Source: Colwellia demingiae
GTDB lineage: Bacteria; Pseudomonadota; Gammaproteobacteria; Enterobacterales; Alteromonadaceae
DNA length: 64,000 nucleotides
Assembly: GCF_007954275.1 (NCBI RefSeq)
Contig: NZ_VOLT01000006.1
Location: 62,001-126,000, forward strand
Reading direction: 5' to 3'
Positions 28,245 to 36,573 of the stretch are shown here, piece by piece; the first letter of the stretch is position 1; the number at the start of each line of letters is the position of its first letter. A model generated the notes under the pieces. The model did not search any database and had not been told where the DNA came from. It was given only the letters and a program-made list of their open reading frames with translations. A program made the position numbers and the translations under genes.

Positions 28245-29419
28245 ACTGTGACTCCCGCACTTTCAAAGCTAGCCATATTATTATAAAAACTTGCAGAGGC
28301 TTTTATTAAAGGCAAAGCAAGTGCTGCACCTGTGCCTTCACCTAAGCGAAGACCTAGATTCAATAAAGGTTGGCTGCTTGACTCATTAAATGTTTGCGCC
28401 GAGATCAGTTCTTCAAGCAATATTTGATGGGCATGTTCTTGAGAAACGTGAGAGAAAATTAAGTAGTTGGCTACATTTTTATCTAAGCGCTGTGCTACTA
28501 AAGCAGCGACACTGACAATAAATCCATCAATGACAACCGGTATGCTAGCAGTCGCCGCTGATAATATAGCAGAGACCATTTGAACTATCTCAAAACCGCC
28601 TAACTCAGATAACAGTGATATAATCTCATCTTGAGTTAAATTTTCAAAATTATTCTCTGATATCTTAACTCGTTGAAGTGCGCTTTCAATTAAGGCTATT
28701 TTTTTCTCTAATTGCTCATCAGTAATGCCGGTACCGCGTCCAACACATTCTTGAACACTAAATAAAGTTAAAGCCGACATTAATGCAGCAGCAGAACTAG
28801 TATTAGCAATGCCCATTTCACCTAATAACAATATCTCAGCGCCTTGGTCAACTTGTGCATCAACTAGTTGTCTTGCATAGTCGAATCCTTGCTCTACTTG
28901 TATGATTGACATAGCGCTTTGAACTGAAAAATCACTTGTTCCTGCGCCAAGTCGTTGCTCAATAAAGTTGACACTATTCATTGCATCCCCTGCGCTTTGA
29001 GGGGCTTCATCAGGGGAGATAGGCTGTAATATACCGCAATCGATCACAGTTAAAGCGATATCATTACTTTGACAAAAACAATTTATCGCGGCACCACCTC
29101 GTAAAAAATTAATTACCATCTGTTTAGTCACTGCACTGGGCGCAATACTGACATTATGATCATTTATACCGTGGTCTCCAGCAAAAACTAGCATAATAGG
29201 ATTATTTATACTGATTTGGCCAGAACGCTTAAGGTCAGAATTACTAAAATCTGCGCGATTAAAGTCCAAGCTTTTTTGATGCCTTTGCTCAGTGATCAAA
29301 GCAAGTTGCAGAGCCAAAGGCTCTAGTGCCCCTAATGCACCTAATGGTTTAGTTTTGTTATCAATTTTGGTTTGTATAAATTCTAAGGCTTTTACATTTA
29401 AAGACGAGATGGGGATCAT
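28241..29419 (-). CDS. cobT: Nicotinate-nucleotide-dimethylbenzimidazole phosphoribosyltransferase
   Basis: 392 residues, slightly longer than E. coli CobT (359). GDHGINDHNVS near 83, GEMGIANTSSAAAL near 204, GRGTGITDEQL near 234 and the catalytic Glu in LRLGEGTGAALALPL near the C-terminus are intact. It activates the lower-ligand base to alpha-ribazole-5'-phosphate. It is the first gene of the operon cobT-cobS-cobU-cobC-cobQ. No cobalamin riboswitch signature was found in the 284 bp upstream. Confidence 0.94.
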   Translation of the reverse strand: MIPISSLNVKALEFIQTKIDNKTKPLGALGALEPLALQLALITEQRHQKSLDFNRADFSNSDLKRSGQISINNPIMLVFAGDHGINDHNVSIAPSAVTKQMVINFLRGGAAINCFCQSNDIALTVIDCGILQPISPDEAPQSAGDAMNSVNFIEQRLGAGTSDFSVQSAMSIIQVEQGFDYARQLVDAQVDQGAEILLLGEMGIANTSSAAALMSALTLFSVQECVGRGTGITDEQLEKKIALIESALQRVKISENNFENLTQDEIISLLSELGGFEIVQMVSAILSAATASIPVVIDGFIVSVAALVAQRLDKNVANYLIFSHVSQEHAHQILLEELISAQTFNESSSQPLLNLGLRLGEGTGAALALPLIKASASFYNNMASFESAGVTV

Positions 29420-29641
29420 TGGGATAGTCTAAATAGTTGTTGAATATAGAAAAATAATGACATTATTTTAAGCTATTTAAATCACTAAAAACATAACTCT
29501 TTTTCACTATGATATGTCGTTAAATACATCATAATTTTATGTTCTGACATAAGATGTTAATATTTTACCTAATAACATTTACTCCGATGTTAACTAGGAA
29601 AAACTGTTAAAACTCTGTACCATCAGTACTAGAAAGTATTT

Positions 29642-29668
29642 ATACCAATCAAACTAACTTATTGGTAT
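29642..29668. repeat. Small hairpin upstream of the lipoprotein gene
   Basis: Arms ATACCAAT / ATTGGTAT around an 11-nt loop. It resembles the terminal TATACC of the larger repeat family but lacks the G-rich remainder, so it is kept separate. Confidence 0.45.
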
Positions 29669-29703
29669 TACCTTAAAATTTTACGTCAGGCTGATATAGT
29701 TTT

Positions 29704-30252
29704 ATGAAAACATATGCAAAATATACCCTTATCCTTTCTAGTGTTTTATTAACAAGTTGCGTTAATCAAAATACAAAAATTGCCACAAACATCATGCCCA
29801 CCACTAATGCTTGCACTAAACTCGATTTACTTAAAAGTGCTTATTATGATGATTTTTCTTCATTAAAAGAGATCAATGTTGCAGGGCGAGTGAGTAATAT
29901 ATGGAAAGCTAAATATCAGCTTTTTGGTGAAAACTGCCAGGTTTTTTCATGGGGTGGCAAACAGCATACCTATTCTTGCAACCTAGTAGCGCCGAATGAA
30001 GAAACTGCTAAAAGCTATTACCAAAGTGCTAAAAGAGTCACGCAGGAGTGCTTAGGTGAACAGTGGCAGTTGGAAGAAAGTAAAAGAAAACATGACGATG
30101 GTATGAAAACAACCTTTACCAATCATGATGCCGAATCGAATGAGAAAGTGACTTTTTCAACGCACTTAGTACCAACGTCAGGTTTATTTTCCACGACATG
30201 GACAATTTACTATTATGTTGGCAATAGCTCAAAGCCAAGTAATAATAAGTAA
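29704..30252 (+). CDS. Hypothetical lipoprotein
   Basis: 182 residues. A type II signal with lipobox LLTSC puts the lipidated Cys at residue 19; the residue after it is Val, not Asp, so outer-membrane sorting is expected by the E. coli rule. The mature part has five further Cys (in NACTKLD, ENCQVFSW, YSCNLV and QECLGEQW) that could form disulfides, and a strand-rich C-terminus (TTWTIYYYVGN). No family was recognised. It is a single gene between the divergent cobT promoter and a convergent terminator pair. Confidence 0.72.
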   Translation: MKTYAKYTLILSSVLLTSCVNQNTKIATNIMPTTNACTKLDLLKSAYYDDFSSLKEINVAGRVSNIWKAKYQLFGENCQVFSWGGKQHTYSCNLVAPNEETAKSYYQSAKRVTQECLGEQWQLEESKRKHDDGMKTTFTNHDAESNEKVTFSTHLVPTSGLFSTTWTIYYYVGNSSKPSNNK

Positions 30253-30290
30253 TAACATTCATGAGTCTGATTTAATAGTCAGGCTAAAGA

Positions 30291-30328
30291 TTACTAGATA
30301 AAATAAGTATACTTATTTTATCTAGTAA
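30291..30328. terminator. 38-bp perfect palindrome
   Basis: Every base of the 38 pairs with its mirror: TTACTAGATAAAATAAGTA and its exact complement, with no loop bases. It lies just after the lipoprotein gene and before a normal terminator. It may be a bidirectional terminator, a cruciform-forming site or a protein site. Confidence 0.6.
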
Positions 30329-30332
30329 AAAG

Positions 30333-30373
30333 CTGATATTTACCCAGTTTAACCTAGGTAAATATCAGTTTTT
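30333..30373 (+). terminator. Rho-independent terminator after the lipoprotein gene
   Basis: Stem CTGATATTTACC / GGTAAATATCAG (12 bp perfect) with a 12-nt loop followed by TTTTT; it may also serve pilU, which ends 30 bp further on the other strand. Confidence 0.85.
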
Positions 30374-30403
30374 GTCATTCACAATCTGAAAACTTAATCG
30401 TTT

Positions 30404-31531
30404 CTAGTTATCTGTAGAGTCAAAACCATCTAACGTTACACCTGATAATCCGCCTGTACCGCCCTGCTCATTATTGCGCAATTTAATCATTAAACGTAAA
30501 TCATTCGGCGAGTCAGCATGATGTAATGCATCCGCATAAGTAATCATGCCGTGTTGATAATGGTTGAATAATGCTTGATCGAACGTTTGCATACCTAACT
30601 CATTTGATTTTTCCATTACCTCTTTAATACCACCAATATCTCCTTTTTTGATGAGTTCACTAATATAAGGAGAATTAAGTAATACTTCGATGGCAGCTAT
30701 TCGGCTATGACCATCTTTTGTCGGTACAAGTTGTTGAGCAATAATGCCGCGAAGATTTAACGCTAAATCAAATAACAACTTCCCATGCTGATCCGCTGGC
30801 ACAAGGTGCATAATACGGTCAATAGCTTGGTTTGCATTATTAGCATGTAAAGTAGCTATACATAAATGCCCAGTTTCTGCAAAACTAAGCGCATGCTCCA
30901 TTATCTCTTGGTTTCGAATTTCCCCAATTAAAATAACATCAGGCGCCTGACGTAATGAGCTTTGCAGTGCCGCATCAAAGGATACAGTATCTAAACCAAC
31001 TTCACGTTGAGTAATCATACTTTTTCCGTGCTCATGAACAAATTCTACCGGGTCTTCAATGGTAAGAATATGGCCATAAGAGTTGCGGTTACGATAACCT
31101 ATCAATGATGCCATTGATGTCGATTTACCCGTACCTGTACCACCAACAAATAGCACCAAACCTCGTTTAGACATAACAACATCTTTTAGAATCGGTGGTA
31201 AACCTAGATCATCAACATCGGGAATATCTGTAACGATACGACGAACAACCATACCCGCCATATCTCGTTGCCAAAAAGCAGAAATACGAAAGCGTCCTAT
31301 ATCATCAATTTCAATCGCGAAGTTACATTCTTTGTCGGTATTAAATTGATTTTTTTGCTTATCATTCATAGCATCAAATACTAATCCTAAAGATTGTTCC
31401 GCAGTTAAAACCACATCATCTATAGGCTGTAATTCACCATTTATTTTAGCGCTTACCGGTAATTTAGCCGTAACGAACATATCAGAGGCATCTTTTTTTA
31501 CCATTCTTTCTAATAATTCATGAAGATTCAT
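30404..31531 (-). CDS. pilU: Type IV pilus retraction ATPase-like protein PilU
   Basis: 375 residues of the GspE/PilT AAA family. Walker A GGTGTGKST at 130-138, the Asp box around ILTIEDPVEFVHEH, Walker B region VILIGEIRNQE and the His box CIATLHANNANQAIDRI are visible. PilU acts with PilT as an accessory retraction motor at the inner-membrane base of type IV pili. It lies 47 bp downstream of pilT in the usual pilTU pair. Confidence 0.94.
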   Translation of the reverse strand: MNLHELLERMVKKDASDMFVTAKLPVSAKINGELQPIDDVVLTAEQSLGLVFDAMNDKQKNQFNTDKECNFAIEIDDIGRFRISAFWQRDMAGMVVRRIVTDIPDVDDLGLPPILKDVVMSKRGLVLFVGGTGTGKSTSMASLIGYRNRNSYGHILTIEDPVEFVHEHGKSMITQREVGLDTVSFDAALQSSLRQAPDVILIGEIRNQEIMEHALSFAETGHLCIATLHANNANQAIDRIMHLVPADQHGKLLFDLALNLRGIIAQQLVPTKDGHSRIAAIEVLLNSPYISELIKKGDIGGIKEVMEKSNELGMQTFDQALFNHYQHGMITYADALHHADSPNDLRLMIKLRNNEQGGTGGLSGVTLDGFDSTDN

Positions 31532-31578
31532 TTACTGTCCTCTTTTCCATTCATTTATACATTCACAAAACATCATTT

Positions 31579-32622
31579 TTAAAAACCTGAAAATTGATTT
31601 TTATCGACCGCTTTTTCCATCGCATCTTGTTTAGTGATCATGCCTCGGTTAACAAGATTTTGTAGACATTGATCCATAGTTTGCATGCCATGTTGCATAC
31701 CGGTTTGAATCGCAGAGTACATTTGGGCAATTTTATCTTCACGGATAAGGTTTCGAATAGCAGGAACACCAATCATAATTTCATGAGCAGCAACACGTCC
31801 ACCACCGACTCTTTTAATTAGCGTTTGTGAGATTACCGCGCGAAGTGACTCTGACAACATTGAGCGGACCATCGATTTCTCTTCGCCTGGAAATACATCG
31901 ATAATACGGTCAATAGTTTTTGGTGCTGAAGTTGTATGTAAGGTACCAAAAACTAAATGACCCGTTTCTGCTGCGGTCATTGCTAATCGAATGGTTTCTA
32001 AATCACGCATTTCACCTACTAAAATAACATCGGGATCTTCACGCAATGCTGAGCGTAATGCCGCTTCAAAACTTAACGTATCTCGATGAACTTCACGTTG
32101 ATTGATTAAGCATTTCTTATTTTCATGTACAAATTCTATTGGATCTTCAATGGTTAAAATATGATCGTGCTTATGATCATTAATATAATCGACCATCGCA
32201 GCTAACGTAGTTGACTTACCCGAGCCGGTAGGGCCTGTAACTAACACTAAGCCACGTGGTGTATCTGATATTTCACGGAATATTTCAGGACATCCTAAAT
32301 CATCAAGTGAAAGAATTTTACTTGGGATTGTACGAAATACTGCTGCGGGGCCTCTATTTTGATTAAAAGCATTAACCCTGAAACGTGCTAAGTTTGGTAC
32401 TTCAAATGAGAAATCGACTTCTAAGTTTTCTTCATATTCTTTACGCTGACGATCATTCATAATGTCATAAACTAACGCATTAACATCTTTGCCATCAAAG
32501 GCTGGAATATTAAGTTTACGTACGTCACCATCAACACGAATAGCCGGCGGTGTGCCGGTTGATAAATGTAAATCTGATGCGTTATGTTCCACACTAAATG
32601 CAAGTAGTTCGGTAATATCCAT
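31579..32622 (-). CDS. pilT: Type IV pilus twitching-motility ATPase PilT
   Basis: 347 residues. Walker A GPTGSGKST at 130-138, Asp box ILTIEDPIEFVHENKKC, Walker B VILVGEMRDLET, His box LVFGTLHTTSAPKTIDRIID, and the AIRNLIRE motif required for retraction in PilT (here IRNLIREDKI). It is a hexameric motor that depolymerises the pilus for twitching, DNA uptake or adhesion. It is divergent from yggS, the common arrangement in this group. Confidence 0.96.
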   Translation of the reverse strand: MDITELLAFSVEHNASDLHLSTGTPPAIRVDGDVRKLNIPAFDGKDVNALVYDIMNDRQRKEYEENLEVDFSFEVPNLARFRVNAFNQNRGPAAVFRTIPSKILSLDDLGCPEIFREISDTPRGLVLVTGPTGSGKSTTLAAMVDYINDHKHDHILTIEDPIEFVHENKKCLINQREVHRDTLSFEAALRSALREDPDVILVGEMRDLETIRLAMTAAETGHLVFGTLHTTSAPKTIDRIIDVFPGEEKSMVRSMLSESLRAVISQTLIKRVGGGRVAAHEIMIGVPAIRNLIREDKIAQMYSAIQTGMQHGMQTMDQCLQNLVNRGMITKQDAMEKAVDKNQFSGF

Positions 32623-32680
32623 AAAAGCCTCTTTTTATAGGGTGATAAAAAATAATGATATTATCTTTTATCGGTGATTA

Positions 32681-32720
32681 TTTAATAGGTAATAATTTAA
32701 TAGGTAATAATTTAATAGGT
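32681..32720. repeat. 15-bp tandem repeat in the pilT-yggS promoter region
   Basis: About 2.7 exact copies of TTTAATAGGTAATAA. Just before it, 32644-32672 is a nearly perfect hairpin (GATAAAA..TTTTATC). Both lie in the 145-bp divergent promoter. Confidence 0.8.
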
Positions 32721-32767
32721 TATACTAACCAGAAAATAAGATAAGTTAACATAGCTCAATATTTAAC

Positions 32768-33487
32768 ATGATAAATATAAAAGATAATCTTAATAAAATT
32801 AAAGCGCAAATTCAGCAAGCTTGTCAACAAAGTGGTCGATTAACTCCCCTTGCCGAATTATCAAAACAATCATCTCCTGTATCGCTATTAGCCGTTAGTA
32901 AAACTAAGCCAACTTCACTCGTTGAACAAGCGTATCTAGCAGGTCAACACGATTTTGGTGAAAATTACCTGCAAGAAGCGGTAGAGAAAATAGCAGAGTT
33001 AACACATCTACCAGAGATAGTTTGGCACTTTATTGGTCCTATCCAATCGAATAAAACGAAACAAATTGCTAGTAATTTCTCTTGGGTTCATAGTGTTGAC
33101 AGAGAAAAGATAGCCTTGCGTCTTAATCAACATCTCAAGGATGATAATTGTCACAATACTCCGCTAAACATTTGTTTACAAGTGAATATTAGCAATGAAG
33201 AGTCAAAGTCAGGTATAACTATTGAGCAGGTTTTTTCTCTTGCTAAAATTGTTGATAGTTGTGATAAACTCACCCTGCGAGGCTTAATGGCTGTTCCTGA
33301 AAAAAATGCCCCTAAAGCCTGTTATGAACAAATGCAGCAACTGTTTATCCAACTTAAAAAGCAATATCCCAGCGTTGATACTCTCTCTCTTGGCATGTCT
33401 AATGATTTAGACAACGCTGTAGCCCACGGTTCAACCATGGTAAGAATTGGCACCGCCATTTTTGGTGCCAGAGAAAATAAAATTTAA
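32768..33487 (+). CDS. yggS: PLP homeostasis protein YggS (PLPBP/PROSC family)
   Basis: 239 residues. The PLP-binding Lys lies in LLAVSKTKP (K45); DFGENYLQEAVEK, WHFIGPIQSNKTKQIA and the C-terminal phosphate site LSLGMSNDLDNAVAHGSTMVRIGTAIFG are intact. It binds pyridoxal phosphate without a known enzymatic reaction and buffers PLP and amino-acid pools. It is the first gene of yggS-proC-yggT, transcribed away from pilTU. Confidence 0.95.
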   Translation: MINIKDNLNKIKAQIQQACQQSGRLTPLAELSKQSSPVSLLAVSKTKPTSLVEQAYLAGQHDFGENYLQEAVEKIAELTHLPEIVWHFIGPIQSNKTKQIASNFSWVHSVDREKIALRLNQHLKDDNCHNTPLNICLQVNISNEESKSGITIEQVFSLAKIVDSCDKLTLRGLMAVPEKNAPKACYEQMQQLFIQLKKQYPSVDTLSLGMSNDLDNAVAHGSTMVRIGTAIFGARENKI

Positions 33488-33513
33488 CCATTAATCGTTT
33501 AGGAACCCCTTTT

Positions 33514-34335
33514 ATGAATAAAATAGCCTTTATAGGTGCCGGCAATATGGCACGCGCCATAATTATTGGTTTAGTTAATTCTGGTATCACTCCCCAAGAC
33601 ATTATAGTAGCCAACCCTTCTGAAGCTAAGAGACTAAATTTAGCGACAGAATTTGGTGTGTTACAAACGGACGATAATATCAAAGCCAGTGAGTTCGCCG
33701 ACGTAATTGTGCTTTGTGTTAAACCACATTTTATCACTGATGTTTGTTTTCAAATAAGCCAAGCAATCGATATAACAGGAAAGCTATTCATTTCTGTTGC
33801 TGCTGGGACTACCGTTGAACAAATTCAATCAGCGTTATCAAAAGGCGAGACGACAAACCTTGCTCCTGTAGTTCGTGTAATGCCAAACACTCCTTCTCAA
33901 CTTGGTCTAGGTATGAGTGGTCTATTTGCTTCCAAAGAAGTTACTGTAGAACAAAAGGCCAGCGCAGAAAAAATTACTAACGCTGTTGGCAAAAGTATTT
34001 GGCTCGACACAGAAGATAAGATTAATAATATTATCGCTGTTGCTGGCTCTGCTCCAGCCTACTATTTCTTGTTTATGGAAGCGATGGAACAACAAGCAAA
34101 ACAGTATGGTTTTTCTGAAGAAGAAAGCCGTATGTTAGTGCAACAGACCGCGCTTGGTGCTGCCCAAATGGTGGCTCACAACAGCGCCCCTATCAGCGAA
34201 TTGCGCGCTAATGTCACCTCAAAAGGTGGTACAACACATGCCGCAATAGAACGTTTTAAGGCTGATGGTATAGAAGAAATAGTTAAAAATGCCATGAATG
34301 CCGCTATTGCTCGTGCTGAAGAAATGGCTAAATAA
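33514..34335 (+). CDS. proC: Pyrroline-5-carboxylate reductase
   Basis: 273 residues. The N-terminal Rossmann motif IGAGNMARAII (5-15), VKPHFITDV, VVRVMPNTPSQLGLG and the C-terminal dimerisation domain with the signature VTSKGGTTHAAIERF are intact. It catalyses the last step of proline synthesis, P5C to L-proline with NAD(P)H. It follows yggS by 26 bp. Confidence 0.96.
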   Translation: MNKIAFIGAGNMARAIIIGLVNSGITPQDIIVANPSEAKRLNLATEFGVLQTDDNIKASEFADVIVLCVKPHFITDVCFQISQAIDITGKLFISVAAGTTVEQIQSALSKGETTNLAPVVRVMPNTPSQLGLGMSGLFASKEVTVEQKASAEKITNAVGKSIWLDTEDKINNIIAVAGSAPAYYFLFMEAMEQQAKQYGFSEEESRMLVQQTALGAAQMVAHNSAPISELRANVTSKGGTTHAAIERFKADGIEEIVKNAMNAAIARAEEMAK

Positions 34336-34395
34336 AAACGTATTAAATTAATTCTAACAAATTCAAAGTAACTCAAATTAAGTAGAGGAAAAAAA

Positions 34396-34941
34396 ATGGA
34401 AGCAATTATTTATTTGCTTAGATTCGTCTTCGACGCCTTGTTAATGATTTTAATCATGCGTGTATGGCTACAATGGGTTAAAGCTGATTTTTATAATCCA
34501 TTAAGTCAGTTTATTGTCAAAGTAAGTAACCCGTTAGTAATACCACTTCGCCGAGTTATTCCTGGGCTAGGTGGCTTAGACTTAGCAACAATACTCATTG
34601 CTTATGTAGTAGCAACATTGAAATTTGTTACCCTCGCTGCTTTGTCCGGTGAGAGTTTAGGCGTGTTAGCTTTTTACATCGGTTTATTAGTATTATTAAA
34701 ACAAGCTGGATTTCTACTCTTTGTTATCATGATTATTATGGCGATCATGAGTTGGGTTGTTCAAGGTTATAATGCAACGTTAATGGTTCTTAGCCAATTG
34801 ACTGAACCTTTTTTAAACCCTATTCGTAAAATAATACCCAATATGGGTGGTTTAGATTTATCGATGTTATTGGCCTTTTTGGTGATGAATGTCATTAATA
34901 TCTTACTTTCGAACTCATTACCTTACTGGGGTGCGTTGTAA
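34396..34941 (+). CDS. yggT: YggT family integral membrane protein
   Basis: 181 residues with two tandem YGGT domains, each a membrane helix, the motif WxQWV/NP...PLRRVIPGLGGLD (copy one, about 24-60) or FLNPIRKIIPNMGGLD (copy two, about 137-152), and a second helix. The family is linked to osmotic/ion homeostasis and cell division; a precise role is not settled. It has an AGAGGAA ribosome binding site and lies 60 bp after proC. Confidence 0.92.
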   Translation: MEAIIYLLRFVFDALLMILIMRVWLQWVKADFYNPLSQFIVKVSNPLVIPLRRVIPGLGGLDLATILIAYVVATLKFVTLAALSGESLGVLAFYIGLLVLLKQAGFLLFVIMIIMAIMSWVVQGYNATLMVLSQLTEPFLNPIRKIIPNMGGLDLSMLLAFLVMNVINILLSNSLPYWGAL

Positions 34942-35027
34942 AACAATAGTATTTTTTTTGGTCTGTTCTATACTAAAGATATGTAATAGAACAGACTTAA
35001 ATCCTCTATATTTTTTTGGAGCTCCAC

Positions 35028-35468
35028 ATGAAAACTTCAATCATAAAATTATTTATTGCCTTTAGTCTTAGCTTGTTTTTGATGAGCAATGTTAGTGCTG
35101 AGAACATGAAAAAACTAGGCAATATGAATGTGCATTATATGGCTATTGGTTCAACATTTTTTACGCCTGAAATTGCTAAAGTCTATGGCATTACGCGTAG
35201 TCGATATAATGGTTTAATCAATATTTCAGTATTAGATAATAGCCAGAAAAATACTCCATCAAAAACGGTTAGTATTACGGGAAAAGCCAAAAATAATCTA
35301 GGTCAATTTAAAGATTTAGAGTTTAAAGAAGTCAAAGAAGGTGGCGCTATTTATTACCTTGCGCAGGTTAACTATAGCAATGAAGAGACGATTCACTTTG
35401 ATATCATGATTAATGATGGCAAAGAAAAGCAGCAATTGAAATTCTCGCAAACCTTCTATGTGGATTAA
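35028..35468 (+). CDS. DUF4426 family periplasmic protein
   Basis: 146 residues from the ATG at 35028; an upstream TTG is part of the GGAG ribosome binding site region. A Sec signal peptide (about 1-24, ending SNVSA-E) is followed by a small strand-rich domain with MNVHYMAIGSTFFTPEIAKVYGITRSRYNGLINISVL, diagnostic of DUF4426. It is found in the yggT-rdgB neighbourhood of many gammaproteobacteria; function unknown. Confidence 0.85.
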   Translation: MKTSIIKLFIAFSLSLFLMSNVSAENMKKLGNMNVHYMAIGSTFFTPEIAKVYGITRSRYNGLINISVLDNSQKNTPSKTVSITGKAKNNLGQFKDLEFKEVKEGGAIYYLAQVNYSNEETIHFDIMINDGKEKQQLKFSQTFYVD

Positions 35469-35495
35469 TAGGCTGACATAGTTTAATTATTAACA

Positions 35496-35808
35496 TATAC
35501 CCGTGACCATTCAAAATACATGTTTCAGTGGGAGAAAAAAACGATTTAGGCAAGGCATTAATTGTAGAGAATGGTTGTTCAGGAGAATATGCTCCTGCAT
35601 TCTCTAATAAACTACATCCATGTAGCGTCTTTCTCTACAATCAATAACGACGTATAAATCATTTTTAGCCCCATCGTAGAAGCGCTTGAGCAATATCATT
35701 TTATTGTTGCGCCAAAGAAATAGGGAATAACCCTAAATTAATTGACGCGCCTCAAACTGAAATTGCTCAAGCACTCTGAATCGAGCATCTTGAATGATTA
35801 CGGGTATA
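35496..35808. repeat. 313-bp inverted-repeat element R2 (TATACCCG family)
   Basis: It begins TATACCCGTGACCATTCAAA and ends with the inverted counterpart closing CGGGTATA. It is closely similar over its length to R3 (48966-49229), except for about 50 extra bases at the stem tip, where the double-hairpin module lies between perfect 10-bp arms ATTGTAGAGA (35561-35570) and TCTCTACAAT (35632-35641). It is non-coding and, with the terminator below, fills the 470-bp DUF4426-rdgB gap. Confidence 0.88.
35578..35627. repeat. 50-bp double-hairpin module, copy 2
   Basis: 48/50 identical to 1301-1350; hairpins AGGAG..CTCCT and CTACATCCATGTAG. Absent from the equivalent place in R3. Confidence 0.85.
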
Positions 35809-35820
35809 TATTCAGATATA

Positions 35821-35848
35821 AAGAGCTTTTAAAAGCTCTTTTTTTTGC
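35821..35848 (+). terminator. Rho-independent terminator upstream of rdgB
   Basis: Perfect palindrome AAGAGCTTTTAAAAGCTCTT followed by six more T. It ends the yggS-DUF4426 operon. Confidence 0.88.
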
Positions 35849-35938
35849 TGTTAACTTTAGCGAAACATCCATTTCTAGGATAGAATAGCGCGATTATAGT
35901 CCCATCAATAAAGCTCCAAATAGCCACAGGTAACCATC

Positions 35939-36550
35939 ATGTCAAAAGTTGTATTAGCCACTGGAAATCAAGGTAAAGTTAAAGAATTAGCCCATTTACT
36001 GGCTGAGCAATCGATCGAAATAGTACCGCAAAGTGAGTTTGGTGTTCCTGAAGTTGCCGAAACAGGTACCACCTTTGTAGAAAATGCCATTATTAAAGCG
36101 CGCCATGCGGCAAAGATCACTGGCTTACCCGCTATTGCTGATGACTCTGGTTTGGAAGTGGATGCGCTAAATGGTGCACCGGGCGTTTATTCGGCTAGAT
36201 ACGCGGCAGATATCACTGAAGGTGAAGTCACTGATGATGACAATACCAACAAACTCTTAACTGCGTTAGCCAATACTCCCGACGAATTACGAACTGCTCG
36301 TTTCCACTGTGTTTTGGTTTATATGAAACATGAAAATGACCCGACACCAGTTATTTGTCATGGTATATGGGAAGGTACGATCTCTAGAACTAAGCAAGGT
36401 GAACAAGGCTTTGGCTATGATCCTGTTTTTTGGCAACATGATTTACAAATGTCTTCAGCACAGCTATCACGTGAAGTGAAGAATAAACTAAGTCACCGTG
36501 GTCAAGCATTAGCTAAGTTAGTTGAAAAACTAGCGCTAGCTACCTCATAA
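35939..36550 (+). CDS. rdgB: XTP/dITP pyrophosphatase (RdgB/HAM1)
   Basis: 203 residues. ATGNQGKVKEL at 7-17 (nucleotide pocket), TFVENAIIKARHAAKITGLPAIADDSGLEVDALNGAPGVYSARYA with the catalytic DDSG, GYDPVFW, and LSHRGQAL near the end. It removes non-canonical purine nucleotides (ITP, XTP) from the pool. It is the first gene of rdgB-hemW-tadA. Confidence 0.96.
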   Translation: MSKVVLATGNQGKVKELAHLLAEQSIEIVPQSEFGVPEVAETGTTFVENAIIKARHAAKITGLPAIADDSGLEVDALNGAPGVYSARYAADITEGEVTDDDNTNKLLTALANTPDELRTARFHCVLVYMKHENDPTPVICHGIWEGTISRTKQGEQGFGYDPVFWQHDLQMSSAQLSREVKNKLSHRGQALAKLVEKLALATS

Positions 36551-36573
36551 AAGTAAGTTAGAGCCCTTTACTT

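Noticed and set aside
29642-29668. Small TATACCAAT hairpin as a fifth member of the TATACCCG family
   Set aside because: Only the first six bases agree and the inner blocks of the family are missing.
29420-29703. Expected cobalamin riboswitch upstream of cobT
   Set aside because: No B12-box-like sequence (GCCACTG or its complement) or matching long fold was found on the relevant strand.
32681-32720. Possible CRISPR-like array
   Set aside because: The 15-bp units are directly adjacent with no spacers and fewer than three copies.
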